Source of the DNA: Sulfurimonas gotlandica GD1 | GTDB taxonomy: Bacteria; Campylobacterota; Campylobacteria; Campylobacterales; Sulfurimonadaceae | Reading direction: 5' to 3' | Length of the DNA: 64,000 nt | Assembly: GCF_000242915.1 (NCBI RefSeq) | Contig: NZ_AFRZ01000001.1 | Coordinates: forward strand, 1,364,001 to 1,428,000 | Part shown: positions 17,168 to 25,159 of the stretch, in pieces | How positions within the stretch are numbered: position 1 is the first letter of the stretch | How the letters are laid out: each line of letters starts with the position of its first letter | Made by a program: the position numbers and the translations under genes | The notes under the pieces: model-generated | What the model was told of the DNA's origin: nothing | Seen by the model: the letters and a program-made list of their open reading frames with translations, nothing else | The model's database searches: none

Positions 17168-17932
17168 ATGGGATTTTTAAAAGCACTTACCTCAAGTAAA
17201 GAGAGAACTGTTACTGGTCTTTCGCTGATAGCAGTCGTTTTAATTATTGGTTTTATTGATAATTTTTTTCTTATGTGGGCAGTTCTTGGAGCTGTTTATC
17301 TAGTAGCATTTGGCGAGGCGGTGAAACTTTTTCAAGTTGAAAAAGACTCATTGACGATTTATGCTGTTGGCATCTGGCTTCTGGCTGGTGTCTATCCCTA
17401 TGGCGATGACCTCTTTGTTTTGGCCGGTGTTGCTTATGCAAGTGCTGTGGCTTTTGACAAAGAACTTAAATGGAATGACTTTTTTCCTTTTATCTACCCC
17501 ACAGCAGGAATGCTGTTTATCTTCACAATGTATCAAGAATACGGAGTACTTTCATTATTGTGGCTTTTAGTAGTTGTTGCAATGACTGATGTCGGGGCTT
17601 ACGCTGTAGGAAAAAGCATCGGAAAAACTCCTTTTTGTGAGACTAGTCCAAACAAGACTATGGAAGGCGTAGTCGGTGGCATTATAGTTGCTACTTTCAG
17701 TGGTATGTTTGTAGGGCTTAGTATTGTTGACTTAGGTGTTGCTTTTATCATCTCTTTTATGGTTGCGACTAGCTCTATTTTTGGAGATCTTTTTGAGAGT
17801 AGCCTCAAAAGAGCTGCCGGTGTAAAAGACAGTGGAGATATACTTCCAGGTCATGGTGGTGCTCTTGACAGAATAGATGGTTACCTCTTTGGTGCTATTG
17901 TTATGCTTGTGCTTCTGAGAGGACTTGTGTAG
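17168..17932 (+). CDS. cdsA: Phosphatidate cytidylyltransferase
   Basis: CdsA makes CDP-diacylglycerol from phosphatidate and CTP at the inner membrane, feeding all phospholipid synthesis. The 254-aa protein has about eight membrane segments and the C-terminal family signature GDILPGHGGALDRIDGYLF, plus SIFGDLFESSLKRAAGVKD. A clear ribosome site (AAAGGA) precedes the ATG. It is followed at once by dxr, an arrangement also known in other campylobacterotes. Confidence 0.95.
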   Translation: MGFLKALTSSKERTVTGLSLIAVVLIIGFIDNFFLMWAVLGAVYLVAFGEAVKLFQVEKDSLTIYAVGIWLLAGVYPYGDDLFVLAGVAYASAVAFDKELKWNDFFPFIYPTAGMLFIFTMYQEYGVLSLLWLLVVVAMTDVGAYAVGKSIGKTPFCETSPNKTMEGVVGGIIVATFSGMFVGLSIVDLGVAFIISFMVATSSIFGDLFESSLKRAAGVKDSGDILPGHGGALDRIDGYLFGAIVMLVLLRGLV

Positions 17933-17933
17933 T

Positions 17934-19004
17934 TTGGTACTGCTAGGCTCAACAGGTTCTATAGGTGTAAATACACTCGAAGTAGCTAAAAAATTTAACA
18001 TAGATGTTGAAGTCTTAGTCTGTGGAAAAAATATAGAACTATTAAACAAACAGATTTTAGAACACTCTCCTAAAGTTGTTGTAATCGCAGATGCCCATGA
18101 CATACACAAAGTAAATCACTCTAATGTATTTTCAGGCTCAGATGCTATTTTAAAAGTTATAGAAGATTCAAGTTCGGAGTTAGTTGTAAATGCGCTTGTT
18201 GGTTTTTTGGGTCTTCGTCCGACACTCACAGCTCTGGGTTGCGGTAAAAAAATAGCTCTTGCAAATAAAGAATCATTAGTCGCTTGCGGTGATTTTATAG
18301 ATGTAAGTAGAATCCAGCCAATAGACTCTGAGCACTTTGGTCTTTGGTACCTGATGCAAGATAGACCTGTTGAGAAGATGATTATCACTGCATCTGGCGG
18401 AGCATTTCGTGATTGGGATATAAATAAACTTCAAAATGCTACTCTAGCAGATACTCAAAAACATCCAAACTGGTCAATGGGACAAAAGATTACAATAGAT
18501 TCTGCCACTATGGTAAATAAGATGTTTGAGTTATTAGAAGCCAGATGGCTCTTTGGAAAGGGTGAGTACGATGCAATCATTGAGACAAAGTCGCTTATTC
18601 ATGCACTAATTGATTTTAAAGATGGCTCAACTACGGCACACTTTGCTCATGCTTCTATGCAGCTTCCAATCGCTTATGCACTTGATGAAAAGATGAATGA
18701 GAATATCTTAGGGCATGTTGACTTGCTAAAAGTCGGCTCTTTAGAGTTTCGTGAAATCACTACTGATAGATATCCAGTTTGGCAGATTAGAGAAGAGTTG
18801 CTTAAAAATCCATCTCGTGGGGTTGTAGTAAATGCAGCAAATGAAGCAGCGATCCAGAAGTTTATAAATAAAGAGATAGGCTTTATGGATATCAGTAAGA
18901 CTATAATAGAGGCTTTTGAGAAGTTTACAGAGATGCCAAAAAATGTTGATGATGTATTTGACATAGATGCTCAAGTTCGTAGAGAAATTGGGAAAAGAAA
19001 ATAA
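17934..19004 (+). CDS. dxr: 1-deoxy-D-xylulose-5-phosphate reductoisomerase
   Basis: Dxr (IspC) converts DXP to MEP with NADPH, the committed step of isoprenoid synthesis. Starting at the TTG at 17934 the protein opens VLLGSTGSIG, the expected NADPH-binding motif at the very N-terminus; a TTG at 17925 is also in frame but lies too close to the GAGAGGA ribosome site (17917-17923) and inside cdsA. Further motifs are LANKESLVACG, TASGGAFRD, and SATMVNKMFELLEA. Length is about 356 aa, slightly short of the typical ~390. Confidence 0.95.
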   Translation: MVLLGSTGSIGVNTLEVAKKFNIDVEVLVCGKNIELLNKQILEHSPKVVVIADAHDIHKVNHSNVFSGSDAILKVIEDSSSELVVNALVGFLGLRPTLTALGCGKKIALANKESLVACGDFIDVSRIQPIDSEHFGLWYLMQDRPVEKMIITASGGAFRDWDINKLQNATLADTQKHPNWSMGQKITIDSATMVNKMFELLEARWLFGKGEYDAIIETKSLIHALIDFKDGSTTAHFAHASMQLPIAYALDEKMNENILGHVDLLKVGSLEFREITTDRYPVWQIREELLKNPSRGVVVNAANEAAIQKFINKEIGFMDISKTIIEAFEKFTEMPKNVDDVFDIDAQVRREIGKRK

Positions 19005-19129
19005 TGACTAATCAAGTTGAGAAAGCTACGAGTGGTGGTGACTTACTCACTTGGGGCATAATGTTTGGTCTGCTTGTGATAGTAGCTGCAGGTTTAGCTA
19101 TTTGGGATATAAAAAGTAGAAAGGAATAG
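19004..19129 (+). CDS. 41-aa single-pass membrane protein
   Basis: This small gene starts at an ATG that overlaps the dxr stop by one nucleotide (TAATG). It encodes an N-terminal polar stretch ([13 protein letters not shown]), one membrane helix ([19 protein letters not shown]) and a positively charged tail (DIKSRKE). A run of five nucleotides separates it from tsaD, whose ribosome site overlaps its end. The tight coupling and orderly membrane topology support a real gene. Function unknown. Confidence 0.7.
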   Translation: MTNQVEKATSGGDLLTWGIMFGLLVIVAAGLAIWDIKSRKE

Positions 19130-19133
19130 GGCT

Positions 19134-20111
19134 ATGATATTAAGCATAGAAAGCTCATGTGATGATAGCGCCATTGCAATTACAGATATAAAAACAAAAA
19201 AACTTCTTTTTCATAAAAAAATATCTCAAGAACTTGAGCACTCTATTTATGGTGGAGTTGTTCCAGAACTAGCTGCCAGACTTCATGCTGAAGCACTACC
19301 AAAGATACTTGCAGAGTGTGAGCCATACTTTAAAGATTTAAAAGCAGTAGCAGTTACATCAACTCCAGGTTTAGCTGTAACACTTGTCGAAGGGGTGACT
19401 ATGGCTAAGGCTGTGTCTGTTGCTTTAGGCATTCCCCTTATAGGGGTTAATCATCTTGTGGGACACATCTACTCTCTTTTTATAGATAAAGAAACACGGT
19501 TCCCTTTGACTGTTCTTTTAGTATCGGGTGGACATACTCAAGTTATGGAAGTAAAATCATTGCAAGAGATAAAAACTGTTGCTAAAAGTATGGATGACAG
19601 TTTTGGAGAGAGTTTTGACAAGTGTGCAAAGATGATGGGGCTTGGCTACCCTGGTGGACCGCTTATAGAAGAATTGGCAAAAGATGGAGATAGAAAAAAG
19701 TATGATTTTACAATTCCTCTTTCGCAATCAAAACTGATTGCGTTCTCATACTCAGGACTTAAAAATGCAGTTAGGCTTGCAGTTGAAAAAGGTAGTGAAG
19801 AAGACTATAAAGATATAGCCGCTTCATTTGAGCATATTGCGACTATGCATCTGACTCAGAAATTAAAAAAGTATTTTAAAACTGTTCAACCAAAAACTTT
19901 TGCAATAGTCGGTGGAGCAAGTGCTAACTTGTATCTTCGCTCACAGATTCAAGAACTTTTAAGGCCTCATGGAGCAGATTTACTTCTTAGTGAACTAAAA
20001 TATTGTTCTGACAATGCAGCTATGATAGGTAGAGTAGCAGTTGAAATGTATGATAAAAAAATGTTTAGTAATATGCAAGACCTAGATATATCTCCAAGAA
20101 GTAGTATATAA
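19134..20111 (+). CDS. tsaD: tRNA N6-adenosine threonylcarbamoyltransferase
   Basis: TsaD (formerly Gcp/YgjD) transfers threonylcarbamoyl to A37 of ANN-decoding tRNAs together with TsaB and TsaE. The 325-aa protein begins [16 protein letters not shown] and contains the metal-binding HLVGHIYS (H-x3-H), VSGGHTQ and GLGYPGGP motifs. AAGGAATAGGG lies just before the ATG. It closes the cdsA-dxr gene group; no TsaB or TsaE is seen in the window. Confidence 0.96.
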   Translation: MILSIESSCDDSAIAITDIKTKKLLFHKKISQELEHSIYGGVVPELAARLHAEALPKILAECEPYFKDLKAVAVTSTPGLAVTLVEGVTMAKAVSVALGIPLIGVNHLVGHIYSLFIDKETRFPLTVLLVSGGHTQVMEVKSLQEIKTVAKSMDDSFGESFDKCAKMMGLGYPGGPLIEELAKDGDRKKYDFTIPLSQSKLIAFSYSGLKNAVRLAVEKGSEEDYKDIAASFEHIATMHLTQKLKKYFKTVQPKTFAIVGGASANLYLRSQIQELLRPHGADLLLSELKYCSDNAAMIGRVAVEMYDKKMFSNMQDLDISPRSSI

Positions 20112-20242
20112 TACTACAGACTAAAGCATTTAAACCCTTTAGCAAGGTTAGATTAAGAGAGTTAGTGTGAGAGATAATCTTAAGTGAAACTTAGTTAAAA
20201 ACACAATAAATCTAAATAAGAGTATTTTTATCCGATTTGACT

Positions 20243-20284
20243 TATAATTCTCTTGTCCAATTAATAAATCACGAAAACGTGATT
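20243..20284 (+). promoter_or_regulatory. Likely tpx promoter -10 and 5' UTR stem-loop
   Basis: TATAAT at 20243-20248 is a perfect -10 on the plus strand, about 100 nt before the tpx ATG. In the resulting 5' UTR a 7-bp stem AATCACG/CGTGATT (20267-20273 and 20278-20284) closes an AAAA loop. AAGGAG (20341-20346) is the ribosome site of tpx. The rest of the 240-nt gap after tsaD shows nothing I can name. Confidence 0.55.
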
Positions 20285-20351
20285 AACTTTTTACTCAGCA
20301 AAACTGAAGTAACAAAGTAAAATAAAAAAATAAAAAAATTAAGGAGCCAAA

Positions 20352-20867
20352 ATGGCAACAGTAACATTCAAAAACGACATCGTATGTAATTTAGCAGGTA
20401 ACGAAATCAATGTAGGTGATACAGCACCAGTAACAACAGTAGTAAACTGTAACCCAATGCTTCAAAATGAGCAAATCGGTGGAGAAGGTAAAGTTCAATT
20501 AGTTGTAGCAGTACCATCTTTAGATACAGGTGTTTGTGACGCTGAAACAAGAAGATTTAACACTGAAGCAGCAGCTTTATCAGGTGTTGAAGTTATTACT
20601 GTTTCTATGGATTTACCATTTGCATCTGCTAGATGGTGTGGAGCAGCTGGAATTGAAAACTTAAAAGTTTGTTCTGACTTCAGAAACAAAGATTTCGCTA
20701 ACGCTTATGGTGTTCTTTTAGCTGATGGTCCTTTAGCTGGTATCACTGCAAGAGTTATTTTTGTAATTGGTAAAGATGGAAAAGTTTCTTACAAGCAAGT
20801 TGTTCCAGAAATTACAACTGAGCCTAACTACGAAGAAGCTATCGCTGCTGCAAAAGCTGCACTTTAA
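20352..20867 (+). CDS. tpx: Thiol peroxidase (atypical 2-Cys peroxiredoxin)
   Basis: Tpx reduces hydrogen peroxide and alkyl hydroperoxides using thioredoxin. The 171-aa sequence has the peroxidatic Cys62 in PSLDTGVCDAETRRFN and resolving Cys96 in SARWCGAAG, as in the family. It is monocistronic, with its own promoter and strong hairpins downstream. Codon choice is strongly biased, as expected for an abundant protein. Confidence 0.97.
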   Translation: MATVTFKNDIVCNLAGNEINVGDTAPVTTVVNCNPMLQNEQIGGEGKVQLVVAVPSLDTGVCDAETRRFNTEAAALSGVEVITVSMDLPFASARWCGAAGIENLKVCSDFRNKDFANAYGVLLADGPLAGITARVIFVIGKDGKVSYKQVVPEITTEPNYEEAIAAAKAAL

Positions 20868-20899
20868 TCAACACTCCTTAGACATTTTAGGTAATTTTC

Positions 20900-20950
20900 A
20901 AAAGCTACTTTCTTCCCCTGTAGTAGCTTTTGGCGCCTTTGGTGCCAAAA
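20900..20950 (+). terminator. Tandem hairpins after tpx
   Basis: Two adjoining perfect or near-perfect hairpins: AAAAGCTACT/AGTAGCTTTT (20900-20909 and 20922-20931), then TTTTGGCGCC/GGTGCCAAAA (20928-20937 and 20941-20950, one G-U pair, loop TTT). They share TTTT, so they are alternatives or stack. The first has a short U-run after the stem; together they fit transcription termination of tpx. Confidence 0.7.
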
Positions 20951-20989
20951 CGAAGTGAGCCGATAACTCATTTTATTCTTCCTCCTTTT

Positions 20990-21007
20990 TTAGGGCTTCG
21001 GCCCTAA
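20990..21007 (+). terminator. UUCG tetraloop hairpin
   Basis: TTAGGGC-TTCG-GCCCTAA is a 7-bp stem closed by an unusually stable TTCG loop, followed by TATTTATCTCTTT. It is probably a second, back-up terminator for tpx read-through ahead of the promoter of the barrel gene. Confidence 0.6.
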
Positions 21008-21044
21008 TATTTATCTCTTTAAGTTTACTACTAAAACACTCTGA

Positions 21045-21050
21045 TATAAT
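21045..21050 (+). promoter_or_regulatory. -10 element of the outer membrane barrel gene
   Basis: TATAAT at 21045-21050 in an AT-rich run lies 28 nt before the ATG at 21078; TTGGAG follows as the ribosome site. Campylobacterota promoters often lack a clear -35, and none is evident here. Confidence 0.55.
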
Positions 21051-21077
21051 TGTATAAAACAACATTGGAGATTTTAA

Positions 21078-21827
21078 ATGAAAAAAATTTTTACAGCCTT
21101 GACGTGTGCAGGTCTTTTAGCCTCAACTGTTAGTGCAGATTTTGGAAGAGTTGAGATGGGTGTTGGTGCCTGGGCACAAAAAACTAGTGGTAAGATTAGC
21201 TACACTGATAATGGAGCAAACGGTACATATACATCAAGCGAAAAAGATGTTTCTCAGCTTTATGTATGGGCACTAATAAAACATCCTATACCAGTTGTTC
21301 CTAACCTTAGATTGGAATATGTAGCTTTAGAAGATAAAGGTACTGCTACTGGTCAGTTTAAAGATTTTAATATCGGTGGGGTTAGTACTACTATGGCTTA
21401 TGACATGAAACAATACGATATTATTCCATACTACAACATCTTGGATAATACTGCATGGATTACTCTTGATCTTGGTTTAGATATTAAAGTAGTTGAAGCG
21501 TCATACAATGCAGCTCCACAAACTCCTTTTACTGGTTATAGCGGCAGTGAGACAATAGCTCTACCACTTCTTTATGTTAGAGGTCGTGTTGAGATTCCTT
21601 CAACTAATATTGGTATTGAAGCAGATGTGAAATATGTGACATATAGTTCAAGTACTGTCTATGATGCTCGTGCAAAAATTGATTATACTTTAGATTTTAT
21701 ACCTGTAGTTCAGCCGGCAATAGAAGTTGGCTATAGAGTTCAAAAAATTGATCTTGCAGATGATAGTTCTTTAAATGTTGATTTAGAGTTTTCAGGTGTT
21801 TATGCAGGTTTAATGCTTCGTTTCTAA
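21078..21827 (+). CDS. TIGR04219-type outer membrane beta-barrel protein
   Basis: A 249-aa protein with a signal peptide (MKKIFTALTCAGLLASTVSA) followed by DFGRVEMGVGAWAQKTSG, the usual opening of the TIGR04219 barrel family. Alternating hydrophobic residues and a C-terminal aromatic (YAGLMLRF) fit an outer membrane barrel of about eight to ten strands. The function of the family is not known to me. It is monocistronic between two terminators. Confidence 0.85.
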   Translation: MKKIFTALTCAGLLASTVSADFGRVEMGVGAWAQKTSGKISYTDNGANGTYTSSEKDVSQLYVWALIKHPIPVVPNLRLEYVALEDKGTATGQFKDFNIGGVSTTMAYDMKQYDIIPYYNILDNTAWITLDLGLDIKVVEASYNAAPQTPFTGYSGSETIALPLLYVRGRVEIPSTNIGIEADVKYVTYSSSTVYDARAKIDYTLDFIPVVQPAIEVGYRVQKIDLADDSSLNVDLEFSGVYAGLMLRF

Positions 21828-21840
21828 AAAATAGTCTAAA

Positions 21841-21866
21841 TTAAGAGGCTAAAAAAAGCCTCTTAA
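21841..21866. terminator. Bidirectional terminator between convergent genes
   Basis: TTAAGAGGCT (21841-21850) pairs with AGCCTCTTAA (21857-21866) around a loop of six A. A-rich and T-rich flanks exist on both sides. It sits between the barrel gene and the DUF4405 gene, whose stop codon directly adjoins it. Confidence 0.85.
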
Positions 21867-22679
21867 TTATAGTGTTTTTAATTTTTCGTAGAGTTTATAC
21901 GGAGTTACACCTAAGGCTTCTGCCGCTTCTTTCATTTTAGTATCAGACGATGCTTTAAAGCCTTGTTTTTCTAAAAATTCTATAGACTTTTCCAAACTTA
22001 TTTTATTAAGACTTGCTAGCTCATCCAGTGTTCTGCGTCCTAAAAAATCTATTTTTTCATCATTTGAATTTTGCTTTGGTCTTATTATGTCATAAATTAC
22101 TTTTGAAGCAATTCCATTTTCTTTTGATATTTCCAATAGTGTCTGCTCTATTGAATCTACTTTAATATTACTGTCTTTTAAGAGTTTTACAGCGTTATCA
22201 GTATCTGCACCTATTCTTTTTGAAAAAGATTTTAAAGAAGATTCTTCTGCGTGTCCATATGGCGGTGAACCATATTCTTTCTCCCAATAAGATTTGATAT
22301 CATCATTTAAATCAAGTACACTCTGAAAAGGCTGGATGCCACTTAATGTCCCTGCTACAAAAAGTATGTTGAGGCCAAGTGCGATTAAAAGTTCTTTTTT
22401 GAACAGTGTAATCTTCTTTGCACTATCTCTCATGTAGCTTACAAGCGGCTTCCAATTGTAATATATATGCCAAATTGTTACAACTAAAAAAAGAATCATC
22501 GAAGTTATATGAATATCACCGTATTGAGTCTTAGTAAGTCCAAACATCTGCCAGTTAGCCCAATAAGCAATCTTGCCCTTTGGAACAATATAGAGCATTA
22601 TGCCAGTGATACTCATAACAAGAAACGAAAAAGCAAGTGTTAATGAGATAATCTTTTTCATTACAATTTTATTGTCCAT
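21867..22679 (-). CDS. DUF4405 membrane protein with C-terminal helical region
   Basis: A 270-aa protein. The first ~115 residues hold three or four membrane helices with histidines at HITSMILFLVVTIWHIYYNW, the pattern of DUF4405, which resembles b-type cytochrome subunits. The last ~100 residues are soluble and end in a segment of the type SDTKMKEAAEALGVTPYKLY that looks like a helix-turn-helix or DUF4405-associated repeat. The start is ATG 22679 or the ATG six codons later (MKKIISLTLAFSFL). It begins directly after the EF-hand gene stop, so the two are probably co-expressed. Haem binding is inferred. Confidence 0.75.
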   Translation of the reverse strand: MDNKIVMKKIISLTLAFSFLVMSITGIMLYIVPKGKIAYWANWQMFGLTKTQYGDIHITSMILFLVVTIWHIYYNWKPLVSYMRDSAKKITLFKKELLIALGLNILFVAGTLSGIQPFQSVLDLNDDIKSYWEKEYGSPPYGHAEESSLKSFSKRIGADTDNAVKLLKDSNIKVDSIEQTLLEISKENGIASKVIYDIIRPKQNSNDEKIDFLGRRTLDELASLNKISLEKSIEFLEKQGFKASSDTKMKEAAEALGVTPYKLYEKLKTL

Positions 22680-23006
22680 TTAGCGATTACTTCCCTGACC
22701 ACGTCCCATACCTTGACCACGTCCACCTTTTCGGTTTGCTTGGTGGGTTTGAAATTCTTCTTTATCAATGTTCCCATCAGCGTTTGCATCTATATCATTA
22801 AATTTAGGTGCATTATCGGCATTACGCATCATACGACCAGATTCAGCTTGTTTTTGCATACGTTTTTCTTGAGTAAAGTTAAACTCTTTTTGAGTGATTT
22901 TACCATTACCATCAGTGTCAAAATCTGAATATGACGGCATTGTATTTGCCGGTACTATAGCTAGAGCGCCCGTAACTATTAATGTTACTATAAGTAAAGT
23001 TTTCAT
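22680..23006 (-). CDS. Secreted EF-hand protein
   Basis: A 108-aa protein with a signal peptide (MKTLLIVTLIVTGALAIVPA) and two canonical calcium-binding loops, DTDGNGKITQKEF and DANADGNIDKEEF, then a Gly/Arg/Gln-rich tail. Likely periplasmic, binding Ca2+. It is cotranscribed with the DUF4405 membrane protein. The ribosome site AAGGAG precedes the ATG. Confidence 0.88.
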   Translation of the reverse strand: MKTLLIVTLIVTGALAIVPANTMPSYSDFDTDGNGKITQKEFNFTQEKRMQKQAESGRMMRNADNAPKFNDIDANADGNIDKEEFQTHQANRKGGRGQGMGRGQGSNR

Positions 23007-23067
23007 CTTAAACTCCTTGTTTTTTATCTATATGTGCATATTTTATAATGTTAATATTAACGAAATC

Positions 23068-23862
23068 TTAACCTAAATACCTCTTGTCTAAGATTACAAC
23101 TTCACACTCTAGTGAGATACCGAACTCATCAAGCACCCTTTTTTGAGCCTCTTCAATTAGAAAGATGGCATCTTCAAAAATACCACCTCCACAGTTAACT
23201 AAAAAGTTTGCATGTTCAGTGCTAAACTCCATTCCGCCAACTCTTTTTCCCTTTAATCCAACAGCTTCTATTAGTCTTCCGGCATAATCACCCTCTGGAT
23301 TTTTAAAGCAGCTTCCAGCACTTGGAATACTTGGTTGGTTTGAACGCATCTTTTTAAACAGCGCTACTTTTTCTTCATCAAAACCATACTCAAGAGCAAA
23401 GGTAGCTTCTAAAATAGGCTCTTTTATATTTGTAAATCTGTACCCAAAAGTTATATCATCTTTGTGCAGGGCGGCTTTAGTTGTTTTAATGCTAATCAGA
23501 TAGTTAAATATTTCATACTCTTTAAGTCCAGCGTTCATATATACCAAACCGCCAAGAGTTCCAGGTAGATGTGAAATAAATTCAAAGTTTGCGATATTGT
23601 GTTTTTTACAAAATGAGGCTATTTTCCCTGAAGGGGTTGCTGCGCCAATTTTAAGTACGCTGTCTTCTATTTTTATATAGTCGTAACTTTTTGAAAGTTT
23701 CATGAGTTTTGGAGGTTGTGTCCCCATAAGAATGTTGTTACAAGATCCTATGAGAAAGTGTTGTGGGGTCAAGTCATTTGGATTTTCTAAAAGAGAAACT
23801 TCAAGAGTATCTCCAATATTTATGGAAGAGAATTTGGAAAAGTCTATTTTTTTCGTTTTCAT
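23068..23862 (-). CDS. murB: UDP-N-acetylenolpyruvoylglucosamine reductase
   Basis: MurB reduces UDP-GlcNAc-enolpyruvate to UDP-MurNAc for peptidoglycan. The 264-aa protein has FSKFSSINIG near the start, the FAD-binding GSCNNILMG (39-47), and SIPSAGSCFKNPEGDYAGRL with the catalytic serine region. I set the start at the ATG at 23862 (MKTKKIDFSK), which overlaps the fliQ stop as ATGA; the open frame extends 23 codons further but only over fliQ. Short MurB forms (~260 aa) are usual in campylobacterotes. Confidence 0.94.
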   Translation of the reverse strand: MKTKKIDFSKFSSINIGDTLEVSLLENPNDLTPQHFLIGSCNNILMGTQPPKLMKLSKSYDYIKIEDSVLKIGAATPSGKIASFCKKHNIANFEFISHLPGTLGGLVYMNAGLKEYEIFNYLISIKTTKAALHKDDITFGYRFTNIKEPILEATFALEYGFDEEKVALFKKMRSNQPSIPSAGSCFKNPEGDYAGRLIEAVGLKGKRVGGMEFSTEHANFLVNCGGGIFEDAIFLIEEAQKRVLDEFGISLECEVVILDKRYLG

Positions 23863-24128
23863 CACTCTATGAATTCTGGCATCATATTGAAGATATTGGT
23901 CGCAAAGTCGGTCATAGAGTTTAGCATCCAAGGCATAGTCAAGATTATAACTATAACAACACCAATAATCTTAGGAATAAAAGAAAGAGTCATCTCGTTA
24001 ATCTGAGTTGTAGCTTGAAATATACTAACTGCCAAACCTACGAGCATACCTGTTAAAAGACCAGGAAGAGCTAATAAAAGAGCGATCTTAAATGTTTCAA
24101 TTCCTAGTGCAATTAATTTGGCTTCCAT
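23862..24128 (-). CDS. fliQ: Flagellar export apparatus protein FliQ
   Basis: An 88-aa protein with two membrane helices and the FliQ pattern ALPGLLTGMLVGLAVSIFQA..TQINEMTLSFIPKI. FliQ is a core subunit of the type III export gate of the flagellum. It lies 4 nt after mqnD and overlaps murB by one start/stop codon. Confidence 0.95.
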   Translation of the reverse strand: MEAKLIALGIETFKIALLLALPGLLTGMLVGLAVSIFQATTQINEMTLSFIPKIIGVVIVIILTMPWMLNSMTDFATNIFNMMPEFIE

Positions 24129-24132
24129 GACG

Positions 24133-24996
24133 CTATGAGTTCCTAAGCTCTTTGTACTCAGTAGGAATCATAAAATCTTCTACTTTAACTTGTGAGTCAT
24201 AAAAACCATGTTTGTGTCCAAGTTCAAACAGTTTGTCTATTGCTTTGTATTGAATATCACTTAGAGTGATTGAGTCGTCATTTGCATAAAGCTCTAAGTA
24301 TTTATCTAGTGTCGGAGCATCTATACGTACTAAATCACGTTCAATTAGCATTTTAGAAAGTCTATCTTTGTGATCTCTTGCAACTTGAACCGCTTTAGTA
24401 AGAGTTGCTTCATATTCAATAGCTTTATTTAGAGGAAGTGAGCGGCGAATTGCCATACCACCAAGAGGAAGAGGAAGTTCATCTCCGGCTAGTTCTTGCC
24501 AGATATCCCACATCTCACGTTCTACTTCAAGAGCATTATCATAAGTCAAAATGCTCTCATGAATTAAAACGCCTGCATCTACATTGCCATCAAGAACAGC
24601 TTGCTCAATCTCTAAAAAGTTCATATAAGTAACTCTTGCGTCAGGATAAGCTATGCGAAAAAGCATCGCATTTGTAGTGTGTTTTCCACTAAGTGCAACC
24701 TTAAAGTTACGTTTTAGTTTTACACCTTTTTTCTTGATGAGTTTTGGTCCATAACCTTCACCAAAACTTACAGCAGTTCTTAGCGGTGCATATTCTTCTT
24801 TTATGTGCGGATAGAGAGCAAAGCTTATAGCAACAATGTCATAAACACCGTTTAGTGCATCTTCATTTAGTGTTTGGATATCTTTAGCAATGTTATCAAA
24901 TAGGGTGTTTTTCATATCAACCCAGCCAAATTTGATAGCATAATACATGAAGATATCATCAGCATCTGGGGAGTGTGCAATTAAAGTTCTTTTCAT
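24133..24996 (-). CDS. mqnD: 1,4-dihydroxy-6-naphthoate synthase (futalosine pathway)
   Basis: A 287-aa periplasmic-binding-protein-fold enzyme of the MqnA/MqnD family. It opens MKRTLIAHSPDADDIFMYYA and has ELPLPLGGMAIRR, placing it nearer MqnD, which acts on cyclic de-hypoxanthinylfutalosine in menaquinone synthesis. MqnA (chorismate dehydratase) is the close alternative. The start at 24996 fits the family; the frame is open 33 codons further upstream but over the promoter region shared with recA. Menaquinone by the futalosine route is typical of campylobacterotes. Confidence 0.85.
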   Translation of the reverse strand: MKRTLIAHSPDADDIFMYYAIKFGWVDMKNTLFDNIAKDIQTLNEDALNGVYDIVAISFALYPHIKEEYAPLRTAVSFGEGYGPKLIKKKGVKLKRNFKVALSGKHTTNAMLFRIAYPDARVTYMNFLEIEQAVLDGNVDAGVLIHESILTYDNALEVEREMWDIWQELAGDELPLPLGGMAIRRSLPLNKAIEYEATLTKAVQVARDHKDRLSKMLIERDLVRIDAPTLDKYLELYANDDSITLSDIQYKAIDKLFELGHKHGFYDSQVKVEDFMIPTEYKELRNS

Positions 24997-25073
24997 AAAG
25001 TTGATTTTAGCCAAAAAGGGATAAAATCTCACTAATTTGTATATAGAATATTTTGTATAAAAAGAAGTTGGCA

Positions 25074-25102
25074 AAATAATATGACAATATGTCATATTAT
25101 TT
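25074..25102. promoter_or_regulatory. Perfect 13-bp palindrome between mqnD and recA promoters
   Basis: AAATAATATGACA (25074-25086) and its exact reverse complement (25090-25102) are separated by only ATA. The element lies in the divergent intergenic region, its centre about 36 nt upstream of the recA -10. It could be an operator for a dimeric repressor or a cruciform/hairpin. It does not follow either gene's 3' end, so a terminator role is unlikely. Confidence 0.6.
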
Positions 25103-25123
25103 ATAAAGCATCGAAAAATTACC

Positions 25124-25129
25124 TATAAT
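25124..25129 (+). promoter_or_regulatory. -10 element of recA
   Basis: TATAAT at 25124-25129 lies 30 nt before the recA ATG and follows an AT-rich stretch with no clear -35. It would give a short leader of about 25 nt. Confidence 0.55.
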
Positions 25130-25159
25130 TACTCAAAATTTAAAATAAGTGAGCCCAAG

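Noticed and set aside
24997-25095. Longer N-terminus for MqnD
   Set aside because: It would run into the palindrome/promoter region, and the family motif (SPDADD) is expected within the first ~12 residues.
25074-25102. Palindrome as a rho-independent terminator
   Set aside because: No gene ends nearby on either strand; both flanking genes point away from it.
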